Of a DNA stretch of 64,000 nt, positions 20,963 to 30,522 are shown piece after piece. The notes below the pieces were generated by a model that ran no database searches, was not told the origin of the DNA, and saw only the letters and a program-made list of their open reading frames with translations. Position numbers and translations under genes: made by a program. Source of the stretch: Roseiconus nitratireducens (GTDB lineage: Bacteria > Planctomycetota > Planctomycetia > Pirellulales > Pirellulaceae); assembly GCF_008629675.1 (NCBI RefSeq), contig NZ_VWOX01000003.1, positions 558,001 to 622,000 on the forward strand, read 5' to 3'. Numbering within the stretch: the first letter of the stretch is position 1; each line of letters starts with the position of its first letter.

Positions 20963-22918
20963 ATGGCACTCAGCGTGAATCCCAATCCCTTCTCCGGCAG
21001 GTTCGCACTGTCTGTAGTCCTTGCGCTGGTGTCCTGCAGTTCCACTTTGACTTCCGATGCGACGGCTCAGACCGCCGACGCGATCTATCACAACGGTTCC
21101 ATCATCACAATCGACGACTCCGCGCCGGAAGCGGACGCGGTTGCGATCCTGGATGGGAAGATCATCGCCGTGGGCGCGAAGAACGACGTGCTCAAAACGA
21201 AAGGGGATGCGACAAAACTTGTCGACTTGAAAGGCCGCACGATGCTTCCCGGTTTCGTCGATGCCCATGGTCACGTGATGGGCGGCGGGCTGCAGGCGCT
21301 TTCCGCCAACTTACTCGCGCCGCCAGACGGTGAGGTTAAAAACATCGCGTCTTTGCAACAGACGCTCAAGGACTGGATGGCAGAGAACAAGGAAGCCGTT
21401 GAAAAGATTCAGCTCGTGGTTGGGTTTGGGTACGACAATGCTCAACTCGCCGAACTACGCCATCCCGTTCGCGACGATCTGGATGCCGTCTCCACCGAAG
21501 TGCCCATTTGCTTGGTTCATCAATCGGGACACATCATTTCGGTCAACTCCAAAGCCTTGGAAGTCGGCAGCATTTCTGCTGAAACTCCTAATCCCGCTGG
21601 CGGGGTTATCCAACGTGGTGAGGATGGCAAAGAGCCGAACGGAGTGCTTGAAGAAACAGCCGCTTTCCCCTTGCTGGTCAAACTGCTCGGACGCGCTGGA
21701 CGGGAAGGGTCCGCACAATTTGCCAAGGCGGGTGCCGAATTGTGGGCACGTTTTGGCTACACGACGGCTCAAGATGGCCGAACCATGCCGGGAGCTCTAG
21801 CGACGATGAAATCTGTCGCCGAAGCAGGCGAGTTCAAGATTGACGTGGTCAGTTACCCTGACGTCCTGGTCGATCGTGAGTTGATCAAGCGGGAAGTCAG
21901 CCCAGAATACAAGAGCCGCTTTCGGGTCGCCGGTGCCAAATTGACGATCGACGGTTCGCCACAAGGTTTTACCGCTTGGCGTGATCGACCCTACTACAAG
22001 CCGGTTGGCAACTATCCGCCAGGCTACTCGGGCTACGCCGCCGCGACGCCCCAGCAAGTTGGAGACGCCATTGCTTGGGCCTATGCGAACAATATCCAGA
22101 TTCTGACTCATGCCAACGGCGAAGCGGCTTCGGATGAATTGCTCGCATACATCGAAGCGGCGCAGAAGGAGTATGGCGGTGACGACCGACGTTCTGTCCT
22201 CATTCATGGACAGTTCCTTCGTGAGGATCAAGTCGACTCACTGAACCGGCTTGACATCATGCCCTCGCTGTTCCCCATGCACACCTTTTACTGGGGCGAT
22301 TGGCATCGCGAACATACCGTTGGCCCGCAGCTGGCCGACAACATTTCTCCCACCGGCTGGTGCGTCCGCCGGGGGATGAAATTCTCCTCGCATCACGATG
22401 CGCCCGTGGCCTTTCCCGATTCGATGCGAGTGCTCGACGCAACGGTGACGCGGCGGTCACGCTCCGGCGACATCCTCGGGCCGGAACAACGGGTTGACGT
22501 GATGACGGCGCTCAAGGCGATGACCATTTGGCCTGCGTGGCAGCATTTTGAAGAGGAGACCAAAGGCTCGATCGAAGTCGGAAAGCTGGCAGACTTCGTG
22601 ATTCTCGACAAGAACCCACTGGAAGTGGATCCAGAAACGCTGGATCAAATCAAGGTCACTGAGACGATCAAAGAGGGCGTGACTGTCTTCGCGTTGGAAG
22701 CACAGCAATATGCGAAGGCTGCGGGAGCACGCGAAGGAACCAGCGTCGCGCTGACGAACCTGTTGCTGGGTATCAGCAAGTCGAATTCAGAGCCTGCTGG
22801 CAACCGAATCGCCGGCCTGCAGGGCAGTGGAGCGGTCGCCTTCCCTCCGTGCTCGACCTGCGTGTGCGGAGCATTGAGTCAACTCGCCGATTTCGCGGCG
22901 GCGAGCCGTGGACGATGA
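20963..22918 (+). CDS. Exported amidohydrolase (amidohydrolase 3, YtcJ-like)
   Basis: 651 residues. A signal peptide (FALSVVLALVSCSSTLTSDATAQ) precedes AIYHNGSIITIDDSAPEADAVAILDGKIIAVG and the metal-binding GFVDAHGHVMGGG motif of the amidohydrolase superfamily. Later motifs include LVHQSGHIISVNSKAL, THANGEAASD, SSHHDAPVAFPDSM and GSIEVGKLADFVILDKNPLEV, all typical of the YtcJ branch, which hydrolyses amides or related bonds with unknown natural substrates. The last ~55 residues are not conserved-looking and may derive from a changed stop. It follows the broken sulfatase on the same strand; the two may have formed a small catabolic operon. Confidence 0.9.
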   Translation: MALSVNPNPFSGRFALSVVLALVSCSSTLTSDATAQTADAIYHNGSIITIDDSAPEADAVAILDGKIIAVGAKNDVLKTKGDATKLVDLKGRTMLPGFVDAHGHVMGGGLQALSANLLAPPDGEVKNIASLQQTLKDWMAENKEAVEKIQLVVGFGYDNAQLAELRHPVRDDLDAVSTEVPICLVHQSGHIISVNSKALEVGSISAETPNPAGGVIQRGEDGKEPNGVLEETAAFPLLVKLLGRAGREGSAQFAKAGAELWARFGYTTAQDGRTMPGALATMKSVAEAGEFKIDVVSYPDVLVDRELIKREVSPEYKSRFRVAGAKLTIDGSPQGFTAWRDRPYYKPVGNYPPGYSGYAAATPQQVGDAIAWAYANNIQILTHANGEAASDELLAYIEAAQKEYGGDDRRSVLIHGQFLREDQVDSLNRLDIMPSLFPMHTFYWGDWHREHTVGPQLADNISPTGWCVRRGMKFSSHHDAPVAFPDSMRVLDATVTRRSRSGDILGPEQRVDVMTALKAMTIWPAWQHFEEETKGSIEVGKLADFVILDKNPLEVDPETLDQIKVTETIKEGVTVFALEAQQYAKAAGAREGTSVALTNLLLGISKSNSEPAGNRIAGLQGSGAVAFPPCSTCVCGALSQLADFAAASRGR

Positions 22919-23237
22919 TCGAATCAGGAGCTCCCGCGATGTTTGTGCATCGCGGTTGAATGGGTTGCGGCGTTCTGCGGCGACTCCTTCTCCGCTTCTT
23001 GCTTTGCCTTTTCTGGACGTCGATCAGGACTGCGGCTCAAGCGTCGGCAACGCCGTCGGGCAATTCAACGTCATTGTCTTCGTCCAAATCCTGTCGATCC
23101 AAGCCGAGCCTCCTTGCCCTAAAAAGCAACCCTCGAAAACGCGGGTCAAACGTATCCAATCCAGCATTGGAATAAAGGCTATCCCAATGCTCTCCGTCTG
23201 CTCGGCCCGCAACAGGTTTCACTTTCCAGCGGCTTTC

Positions 23238-23360
23238 CGCCGTCTGGCGACGGCGGCTACGAGGTCTGTGAGTGGCTTCCCGCCGTCTGGCGACGGCGGC
23301 TACTTGGGGATGCAGCTACGCTCGCCAGAGCGTGGCTCTCCGCTGTCGGGTGACGGTAAC
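23238..23360. repeat. REP-like palindrome array
   Basis: Two reverse-oriented units (CCGTC-TGGC-GACGG, then GGCTAC) start near 23239 and 23281. A forward unit near 23313 has stem ACGCTC/GAGCGT with GTAG degraded, and a weak copy follows near 23341. They fill most of the 479-bp gap between the amidohydrolase and the convergent gene at 23398; the rest of the gap holds no gene I can support. Confidence 0.8.
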
Positions 23361-23397
23361 GTCACGGTTTGTCATTTCGGTTCTTGGGTGTGACCCG

Positions 23398-24996
23398 TCA
23401 GGGATGCGCGTGGAACAGGTACATTGCCCCGTAAGTCCAGTTGCGGTCGGGCATGTCTGCATAGTTTTGACGATCCATCATCAGGGCGATGTAGGGTGCC
23501 GGATAGCCGCTGGGAAGTGGGATGATGTTGGGCCAGATCCGTGTCCCCGTGTTTTCATTCCACGGCGGCAAACGCATCTTCAATTCGCCAACGGGCTCCA
23601 GGTCAGGATAGGTGCGGATGTAGACCTTGCGATCGGCGCTGCCGAAAAAGACATAACGCGACGCGCCGATCGTTTGAATCAAGGTCCCCGTGCTGTCCAT
23701 CTCCACCGGACCCGCCAACCGTTCGTAGCCATCATCCCAACGGTCCGATTCCCACATGCCGGCTCGATACTTTCCCGCCCGTTCGGACAACAGCAGTCGC
23801 CATTTCTTTGCATCCGCATCGTAGACTCCGTGGGGGTCTTCGTGCTGTCCCGCCAGACCGATCGGTCGAGCCTGCATGACGGAAAACCCGCGGCGTGGAT
23901 CTCGATCACTCCAAACGGCGAGAATCGCTTTTTCCTCTTTCTGCGAAGTCGCCCCAAAGGCACTGAATCCGGTCGTCCAGCCACGCCATTGCCCCGAGGG
24001 CTCGTCGAAAAACAGGTGGGAGGCGAGTTCGTTTCGCCACAAACCGTCGCCCATGTCAAACACGATGATGCCTTCGAATCGCAGATCAAAGACGGAAGGG
24101 TTCATCGAGAACACGCCCTGCAACGGGTGTGGCAAGGCTCGTCCCCTGACAGTCATCGTCAACCAAACCCGCCCCTGATCTAGCAAGGGAGCCCCGTCGC
24201 GCGTCGTGATCGCACGAATGTCGGCCTGCCCGCAGCCCGGCGTTAAGGCCGACGTCACCTCGTCGATCTCGGCAGCGGCGTTCGCCTGCAGATCACTGAA
24301 CAATCCGAACTCAAAGCGACGCACAAGCTCCTTGCGGCGCAATTCGAGGTGCTCGTTGAAATCGGGGTAACCCACCAGATGGGACGTTCCTTGCGATTCG
24401 ATGTAAAGGTTCGCGCCAACGGCCAACATCTGCACGCGCAGCCGTACCGCTCCACTGGTTTCCGCATCGCTGGGCCATGCGAATTCCTGGCGGCTTACTT
24501 CCTTGCCGTCTTTCACGACCACCCAGCGGACCGCCTGGTACTTCCCATGGTCGACAATGATGCAGGCCGAGAGGTGATTGTCCTGCCGCGTGTCATCAAA
24601 TCGCAATCCGATCTGACCGCTCCCTTCGAATCGGCGCAGGCTGACTTCGTAAGTCGCAAAGGGATTGAAACCGCCGACCCAGCGCGTCGAGGTGGCGCCT
24701 TCCGAAGTGGCAAGTTTCAGTCTGCCGTCGCCGAGCACAAACGACGTTTCGCCTTGCTGCTCGGCGATCGCGGGATGCATCAGATCAAAACCGACGATCT
24801 TGTCTGGATCCAATAAAGCGAGCGGAATCTGCTCCGAACGATCAAAGATCATTCGGCGTGTCGCTTGGCGACGGAATTCCAGCGACTGTGGATCGACCTC
24901 AGGCGTCTGAGCCAGTCCGTCTGCAATTAGAAGGCACAGAAGAACGAAGTACACCAACGAAGGCCGGGACGAACCGACCATTTTGAGAACGGACAT
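23398..24996 (-). CDS. Secreted protein with predicted beta-propeller, possible glycoside hydrolase-like
   Basis: 532 residues from ATG 24996, where a signal peptide (SLVYFVLLCLLIADGLAQ) begins; the open frame to 25485 is not protein-like upstream. An N-terminal beta-sandwich-like part (GQIGLRFDDTRQDNHLSACIIVDHGKY) precedes repeated propeller-like blocks such as FEGIIVFDMGDGLWRNEL, DPHGVYDADAKKWRLLLSE and SRYVFFGSADRKVYIRTYPDL. This resembles five-bladed GH32/GH43-type proteins, but I see no sure catalytic triad, so the enzyme class is open. It lies between convergent and same-strand accessory genes. Confidence 0.65.
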   Translation of the reverse strand: MSVLKMVGSSRPSLVYFVLLCLLIADGLAQTPEVDPQSLEFRRQATRRMIFDRSEQIPLALLDPDKIVGFDLMHPAIAEQQGETSFVLGDGRLKLATSEGATSTRWVGGFNPFATYEVSLRRFEGSGQIGLRFDDTRQDNHLSACIIVDHGKYQAVRWVVVKDGKEVSRQEFAWPSDAETSGAVRLRVQMLAVGANLYIESQGTSHLVGYPDFNEHLELRRKELVRRFEFGLFSDLQANAAAEIDEVTSALTPGCGQADIRAITTRDGAPLLDQGRVWLTMTVRGRALPHPLQGVFSMNPSVFDLRFEGIIVFDMGDGLWRNELASHLFFDEPSGQWRGWTTGFSAFGATSQKEEKAILAVWSDRDPRRGFSVMQARPIGLAGQHEDPHGVYDADAKKWRLLLSERAGKYRAGMWESDRWDDGYERLAGPVEMDSTGTLIQTIGASRYVFFGSADRKVYIRTYPDLEPVGELKMRLPPWNENTGTRIWPNIIPLPSGYPAPYIALMMDRQNYADMPDRNWTYGAMYLFHAHP

Positions 24997-25192
24997 TTGA
25001 AGCAACGAACGGAACAAGGGTGGAGGCACAACCGGAACAGCACTCGCGTCGATCCCACAGAACGATTGCAAGTGTGATTCCGGTCGCGAGGTCGTGCAGA
25101 TTCTACTGCACTCTGTTAGCAACGAGGCAATCAGCCCCTCGCTGGCGTGCGACCTTCCTTGACTACAGTCGGGAAGCGACGTCAGCCCCCTG

Positions 25193-25248
25193 CCGTCGGC
25201 GCAAGCCGACGGAAACGGCTGCCCAAAACAACACAAGCCGCGAAGCGG
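25193..25248. repeat. Two small hairpins in the gap before the propeller gene
   Basis: CGTCGGC-GCAA-GCCGACG at 25193-25210 is a perfect 7-bp stem with a GNRA-type loop, and GCCGC-GAA-GCGGC at 25236-25248 is followed by GACAGC. A degraded inverted version of the first is near 15705. The rest of the 358-bp gap (24997-25354) shows no gene. Confidence 0.7.
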
Positions 25249-25354
25249 CGACAGCAACACCGCCTTGGCGAAAAGAGCGGCAATCCTCCCTCGCTGCGTT
25301 TGCCCCGGAAAACCACGCGCCCCCCCACGGTTCACCAGCGCTGCGACCAGAAGA

Positions 25355-26641
25355 TCAATCTTTCTTGACGTCGTAGCAGAACAACGTCTCCTGATCGCGG
25401 ATGTAAAGCTTTCCGTTGGCGATGACCGGGTGCGTCCAGGCGGGTTTCTGACTGCGATCTGGCTGTTCGAAACGGCCGCGTTCAAGGTACCGATCCCCGT
25501 TCGGCTCGATCAGGATCATCGTTCCGTCTTCGACGCGGAGGTAGAGTCGTCCGTCCGCCATCATCAGGGATCCTTTGGGAGCGTCGCGTTCGGCCCACTG
25601 CCTTTCGCCCGATGCGAAATCCAGGCAGACCAAAAAGCCGCCGAAATTGCCGCCGGCGGCCCCGTACAGATAACCGTCCGTCAGGATCATGCCACCATGG
25701 TGGTTCTTCATGATCGGGTTGAAGTAGATCTCTTCGGCGGTCACCCCTCCGGATGCATCGGCGCTCAGCCGAACGGCGCCGCCGCCGGCATCATACGCCG
25801 ACGCGGCGAAGACCACGCCATCGTGATAGATCGGCGTCGAACAGGGAATTCGGTGCGTGTTGGCGGGCTTGTCATACCGCCAAAGCAGTTTCCCATCCTT
25901 GGCAGCCACACCGACAAGCGTTGTCGAGGTGAACTGCACGTACTGACGGATCCCTTCAAATTCGACCACGATGGCCGAGGAGTAGCCGGCTGCCGAATCG
26001 TTGCCGTAGCGTGGATTGAACTCCGCGGCCGGAACGTGGCACTTCCAGATCGGTTTTGCGGTGTCCTTGTTGAGCGCGACGATCGTGTCCTCGGGGCCTC
26101 CCGGAACGCAGAGGATCTGGTCTCCGTCAACAAGCGGCGATTCGCTGTAACCCCACTTCGGCATGATCCCGCCCAGGTCGTCGACATAGTTCGTCCGCCA
26201 CACCTCCTCGCCCGAGGTGGTGAAGCAACAGAAGTCCCCGTATTGACCGAGGATGTAGATTCGATCGCCGTGGACCGCCGGAGTGGCACGGGGACCAGCG
26301 GGTTGGAAGATGAACCCTGGACTCCCGCCTGCACCGATCTTTGCCTTCCAGATTTGCTCGCCGCTTTCTTCGTTCAGCGCAAACAACCACGCGGATCCGT
26401 CAACGTCACCGGTGGTGTAGATCCGACCCTCGCTGACGGCGATACCGCCCATCCCCGCCCCGATTTCATTGACCCGCCAAGCGAGCGACGGTCCTCCCTC
26501 CGGCCACTGCTGAAGCAGACCCGTTTCGTCGGAGATCGCATTTCGATTGGGACCTCCCCAACGTGGCCAATCTTCGGCGCCGGCCGGGGTGGCTGATTGA
26601 ATCACGATGAACGCGCATGCTGCGACGAGAATCGAGCGCAT
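25355..26641 (-). CDS. Exported PQQ-type beta-propeller repeat protein
   Basis: 428 residues from ATG 26641, which has AGGAG 8 nt upstream; the frame extends to 27454 only as antisense noise. Signal peptide (SILVAACAFIVIQSATPAGA) then EDWPRWGGPNRNAIS, the usual opening of planctomycete PQQ-like propellers. Blade motifs recur: LFALNEESGEQIWKAKIG, CFTTSGEEVWRTNYV, IVALNKDTAKPIWKCHV, GVAAKDGKLLWRYDK, LVCLDFASGERQWAERD. Such proteins may be quinoprotein-like or structural; no dehydrogenase catalytic residues are obvious. Confidence 0.88.
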   Translation of the reverse strand: MRSILVAACAFIVIQSATPAGAEDWPRWGGPNRNAISDETGLLQQWPEGGPSLAWRVNEIGAGMGGIAVSEGRIYTTGDVDGSAWLFALNEESGEQIWKAKIGAGGSPGFIFQPAGPRATPAVHGDRIYILGQYGDFCCFTTSGEEVWRTNYVDDLGGIMPKWGYSESPLVDGDQILCVPGGPEDTIVALNKDTAKPIWKCHVPAAEFNPRYGNDSAAGYSSAIVVEFEGIRQYVQFTSTTLVGVAAKDGKLLWRYDKPANTHRIPCSTPIYHDGVVFAASAYDAGGGAVRLSADASGGVTAEEIYFNPIMKNHHGGMILTDGYLYGAAGGNFGGFLVCLDFASGERQWAERDAPKGSLMMADGRLYLRVEDGTMILIEPNGDRYLERGRFEQPDRSQKPAWTHPVIANGKLYIRDQETLFCYDVKKD

Positions 26642-26805
26642 GGGACTCTCCTGAAAGACGAATCGAGAAGCAAGGATTTGAAAGGCGGTGGAAAAGACAG
26701 AACATCGAATCGAGCCCCGCGCGGCGGGCATGTCGCGCACGATCCGGCGGGCACCGAGAATCTTTGCAGACAAGCAGCAAACCAATTTAAGTGAAACCAT
26801 TGAAT

Positions 26806-28317
26806 CTATCGCAAACGCATGCTGGCAAACATTGTCAGCGTGAGCAATCCTCCCGCGATTGCAAAACTTGCCCGGACGCCATCCTGATATCCCATCGCTG
26901 CCACCAGGGCTCCGAACGCTGCCACGGCAATCGCGCCACCGACCTGACGACTCGTGTTCAAAACACCGCTCGCGGTGCCCGAGCGATCGCTTGGGACCGA
27001 GTTCAGGAGCGTGGAGGTGGCCGACGGCATTGCCATACCGGCGCCAAAGCCGACCGGGACCATCATCGCAATCAACATCGCAACGGAAGCTGTATCGGCG
27101 AACATGCCCAGAGCGAACAGACCGCTGGCCATCGCCGCCTGGCCTGCGACGATTGGCACACGATTCCCAAACCGTTCCGCAACCCGGGCGGCCACAATCG
27201 GCATCACAATGGAAAAGGCCGTCACCGGCACAAAAGTGATCCCGGTTTCGAACGGCGTCAGGCCTCGCTGCTGCTGCAAGAACAAGCTGACCAAAAAGAC
27301 CATGCCGTAGAACCCCGCCATGAAAGTGAATCCGATCACAACCGGAATCGCCGCGGCGGATGACCGAAACATGCCCAAGGGAATCATCGGATTGATCGCG
27401 TAGGCCTGGATCAAAAGGAATGCGACCGTCGAAGCGCAAGCGACGGCCAGACACACGATCACTTGAGGACTAGCAACCCCCAGTTCGCCCGCCTCAATCA
27501 ACCCGAACGTCAAGGACGTCAGCGCGAGGAGCGCAGCGATCTGCCCGGACCAGTCGAACGAATTCGCCATGCGTTGCGACTTCGGCACGGCGCTTAGCAG
27601 CCACAGCGCAAACACGCCGACGGGAAGGTTGATCCAGAAGATGAATCGCCAGCTGATCGTCGTGAGCGCTCCGCCGACCAGCGGTCCCGCCGCCGATGCG
27701 ACGGCCCCACCGACCGCCCAAAGCCCGATCGCGCGAGATTTCTTGACCGGGTCGGGATAAGCTTCGCCGATCAGCGCCAGGGACGCCGGGGTCATCAGAG
27801 CGGCACCGGCACCTTGGACGAAACGAGCGGACACCAGCATCCCTAGCGTTCCGGCCCAGCCACAGGCGGCTGAGCTGATCGTGAAAACGACCAGACCAAT
27901 CCCGAACGCGGTCCGAGCACCGATCCGATCCGAAAGTGTTCCCCCCAATAACAACAACGCAGCGAACGGAAGCGTGTAACCGTCCATGATCCACTGCAGT
28001 CCAACCAAGTCTCCGTCCAACGTGTCGCCGATCGCGGGCAACGCGACGCTCACGACAAGTGCGTCAAGCGTGATGATGAAGAACCCGACCAACGCGGCCA
28101 GAAGTGAGCGTGAGGGAGACACCGAAGGGCCGCGAAGAACGTCGTCGTCCTCTGTCGGATTGCGCATGAAGAGGACTGGCGCATCGAACGACTCGTTCGG
28201 TTCCGACTCGCACGCGTCACTTTCCGTGAACTCATTGACGACGGCAGCCGGCCGGACGGTCGATCCCCGTTGTGAGTGTGCCGTTGGCTCGCGTTGGACC
28301 GGAAAGAGATGACTCAT
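26806..28317 (-). CDS. MFS multidrug exporter, DHA2 (EmrB/QacA) family
   Basis: 503 residues with a ~70-residue hydrophilic N-terminus and about 14 transmembrane segments. Family motifs are FFIITLDALVVSVALPAIGDTL (motif D1), GGTLSDRIGARTAFGIGLV (motif A, loop 2-3) and ARFVQGAGAALMTPASLALI (motif B region). The family exports drugs or toxic organics with proton antiport. The frame also has a TTG at 28323; ATG 28317 is preferred. It is on the same strand as the SDR and cupin genes, so it could export a product or toxic substrate of that cluster, but this is inference. Confidence 0.9.
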   Translation of the reverse strand: MSHLFPVQREPTAHSQRGSTVRPAAVVNEFTESDACESEPNESFDAPVLFMRNPTEDDDVLRGPSVSPSRSLLAALVGFFIITLDALVVSVALPAIGDTLDGDLVGLQWIMDGYTLPFAALLLLGGTLSDRIGARTAFGIGLVVFTISSAACGWAGTLGMLVSARFVQGAGAALMTPASLALIGEAYPDPVKKSRAIGLWAVGGAVASAAGPLVGGALTTISWRFIFWINLPVGVFALWLLSAVPKSQRMANSFDWSGQIAALLALTSLTFGLIEAGELGVASPQVIVCLAVACASTVAFLLIQAYAINPMIPLGMFRSSAAAIPVVIGFTFMAGFYGMVFLVSLFLQQQRGLTPFETGITFVPVTAFSIVMPIVAARVAERFGNRVPIVAGQAAMASGLFALGMFADTASVAMLIAMMVPVGFGAGMAMPSATSTLLNSVPSDRSGTASGVLNTSRQVGGAIAVAAFGALVAAMGYQDGVRASFAIAGGLLTLTMFASMRLR

Positions 28318-28455
28318 CGACAAGGAAGTTTGGATGGGTGGAGTAGCAGCCGTGAGGCGACGACGCTGCCGGAATGCGGAAAACTCAGCTCAACCAACGC
28401 TTGACTGGGTGATTGAAAGTTGACGAGATTCTCGCCCAGAAACGTTGTCTCCCAG

Positions 28456-29217
28456 CTAGCCGACGGTCATCCCGCCGTCGATGGTCAGTGCGTGTCCCAC
28501 CACGTAACTCGCTCCCGGGCTGCACAGCCAGAGGACCGCGGAGGCAATTTCCTCGGGCTTCCCGGCGCGTCCGATGGGCACGCTTTCGGCGAAGTTGGCA
28601 TAGGCGTCTTCATCGCCACTGACCACATCCCGTGCGATTTGCGTGTCGATCAAGCCTGGGTTGATCGCGTTCACGCGGATCCCTTTCCGGATGGATTCCA
28701 GCGCGGCCGTGCGAGTTAGACCGACCACACCATGTTTCGATGCGATGTACGGCGCGATGCCGGGGTTCCCTGTCAAAGCACCGACAGACGCATTGTTGAC
28801 AATGGCACCTTCCCCCTGCTTCTCCATCTGCCGGAGTTGGAATTTCATGCAACTCCACACGCCCCGCAAGTTAATTCCAATCACGCGATCCCATTCATCG
28901 CGGGACGACTCCGTGATCGGAACGACCTTTGCCATCACGCCGGCATTGTTGAAGGCCGCATCCAGCCGGCCAAATTCGGAAACCGTGCGATCAACCATGG
29001 CTGCAATCTGATCGTCGTCGCTCACGTCGCACGCCACGGCCAACGCTTGCTTGCCGCTGGATCTCAGCTTTTCAGCCTCGGCGTTGACGGCATCTTCGCG
29101 GAAATCTGCCAAAACGACGGCGGCGCCCGCGTCGGCGAACGCGCGAACGGTTGCCAGCCCCATTCCCGAAGCGGCGCCGGTAACCAGTGCGACCTTGTTC
29201 TCAAATGCGGGGTTCAT
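28456..29217 (-). CDS. Short-chain dehydrogenase/reductase
   Basis: 253 residues, a classical SDR. NAD(P)-binding TGAASGMG at residues 13-20, NNAG at 90-93, and catalytic Ser144, Tyr157 and Lys161 (YIASK) are present, as is INPGLIDTQ. Asp38 in VLADFRED after the second strand suggests NAD rather than NADP. It probably oxidises an alcohol or reduces a ketone of unknown identity. It lies between the MFS gene and the cupin gene, all on the minus strand, near a divergent AraC regulator of the type that often controls such oxidoreductases. Confidence 0.92.
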   Translation of the reverse strand: MNPAFENKVALVTGAASGMGLATVRAFADAGAAVVLADFREDAVNAEAEKLRSSGKQALAVACDVSDDDQIAAMVDRTVSEFGRLDAAFNNAGVMAKVVPITESSRDEWDRVIGINLRGVWSCMKFQLRQMEKQGEGAIVNNASVGALTGNPGIAPYIASKHGVVGLTRTAALESIRKGIRVNAINPGLIDTQIARDVVSGDEDAYANFAESVPIGRAGKPEEIASAVLWLCSPGASYVVGHALTIDGGMTVG

Positions 29218-29427
29218 GCAAATCTCTCACTCTTTCGGGTGTGCCGGAAACTGAAATGGGCTCCTGTCTCTGGACCGTTTCGATCTCAGTGTTCCTGCGA
29301 TAGACGTTTGAAGGTAGGGCATGCTGTGCATGCCGGCGCAGGTTCCCCGTCGGGCAAGGGTAGCAACACCATTGGACTCATAAGAAAACAACCTGCACCC
29401 GACCGCTTGGAGGTCGTGCAGCTTTTA

Positions 29428-29571
29428 ATCACCCTCCCTCCGGGAGGGTCGCGGAGGAGCTCGCGACGACGCGGGGAGGGTTGTCCGGCCCGATTGATTT
29501 CAGTGGGTTCAAGAACACACCCTCCCCAAAGGCTCGTGCCTCGCCTTTGACCCTCCCGGAGGGAGGGTGAA
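29428..29571. repeat. MITE-like repeat with TTCACCCTCC-type termini, copy 2
   Basis: Begins AATCACCCTCC and ends GGAGGGTGAA, ~144 bp, same orientation as copy 1 with few differences (e.g. AGCTCGCGACG for AGCTTGCGACG). The outer flanks contain GACCGCTTGGAGGTCGTGCAG on the left, which has a match beside copy 3 at 46196. It occupies the gap between the SDR and cupin genes. Confidence 0.85.
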
Positions 29572-29664
29572 TTTCAGAAAAGCACGCTTTTCCCTGGCTC
29601 GGAAAGCTGCACGACCTTGCGGTAGGGTGAAGCGAATAACGCATGACGTCGATCGGCAGAACCG

Positions 29665-30060
29665 CTACGCTCCGTACTGCTCGTCGGTGACGTGTTCCAT
29701 CCACTCGACGACCTTTCCGTCTTGAGCTTCCTGGATGGCGATGTGGGTCATTGCGGTCGTCGGCGACGCACCATGCCAATGCTTTTCGCCTGGTGGAAAC
29801 CAGACGACGTCGCCCGGACGGATCTCCTGGATTTCCCCACCCCAAACCTGAACGCGACCGACTCCCGATGTGACGATCAGTGTTTGACCCAGCGGGTGCG
29901 TGTGCCATGCCGTCCGCGCCCCAGGCTCGAACGTCACGCTGGCTCCCGCGGCGCGGGCCGGGTCATGCGGATCGAACAACGGATCGATGCGCGTCTGGCC
30001 GGTGAACCAGTCCGCTGGGCCTGAAACCGAAGCTTGGGATCCGTTCTTTCTGATTTCCAT
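29665..30060 (-). CDS. Cupin protein, manganese hydroxynitrile-lyase-like
   Basis: 131 residues from ATG 30060, with GGAGAG 9 nt upstream. The single-domain bicupin barrel closely resembles, from memory, the bacterial cupin (R)-hydroxynitrile lyase of Granulicella: metal ligands His53, His55, Gln59 and His94 fall at the same positions, in [10 protein letters not shown] and PPGEKHWHG. Those enzymes cleave or form cyanohydrins. Many close relatives are only annotated as cupins, so the substrate is uncertain. The open frame continues upstream and encodes a possible signal-like stretch, but the binding site favours the short form. Divergent from the AraC gene at 30523. Confidence 0.85.
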   Translation of the reverse strand: MEIRKNGSQASVSGPADWFTGQTRIDPLFDPHDPARAAGASVTFEPGARTAWHTHPLGQTLIVTSGVGRVQVWGGEIQEIRPGDVVWFPPGEKHWHGASPTTAMTHIAIQEAQDGKVVEWMEHVTDEQYGA

Positions 30061-30522
30061 GGTTCTCTCCGTTACTTTCGTGTGGGGTTCGTGAGCGTCC
30101 ACGTGGCAATTCAATGTCAGCGTGAACGCAACAGCAGCGCCCGTCGCCTGCATGAACGGTCTGCGGCCGACGCGAACCTCTTCCAGCCGCGGAAGAATCG
30201 CTCGCGGTGGTCCGGGGAACGGTGCGAGTGGGTGCGGCGTTCTCTCCGGGTTCATCGGTGCTGCCTGTGAAGCGAGTTCTTGTTTTGGATGTCTCCCATC
30301 GTACGAGACAAGGACAACCACCCGGTAGAACGATCCTCCCGGCTCATTGCCTGATCCTCCACCGCCTTGAATTCCGCAACTTCCTGCCGATCCGGAAGAT
30401 TGCCCGATCCTACGCAACGTCACAGGGCCAGGGTCGCCCGACACCTGGCCGCTCGATACACTGAAACGACGCCGACGCGGATCAACCTCCGCGGAACTGG
30501 CGATTTTTTTGGAGGAAGACGC
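30061..30522. other. Divergent intergenic region, cupin / AraC
   Basis: 462 bp between two divergent starts, each with a good ribosome binding site (GGAGAG for the cupin, GGAGG for the regulator). It should contain both promoters and any AraC operator, but I found no clear inverted or direct repeat to assign. Confidence 0.4.

Noticed and set aside
25355-27454. 699-codon minus-strand frame joining the PQQ propeller to sequence upstream
   Set aside because: The upstream third is antisense-frame noise over the MFS gene; a signal peptide and AGGAG site mark the real start at 26641.
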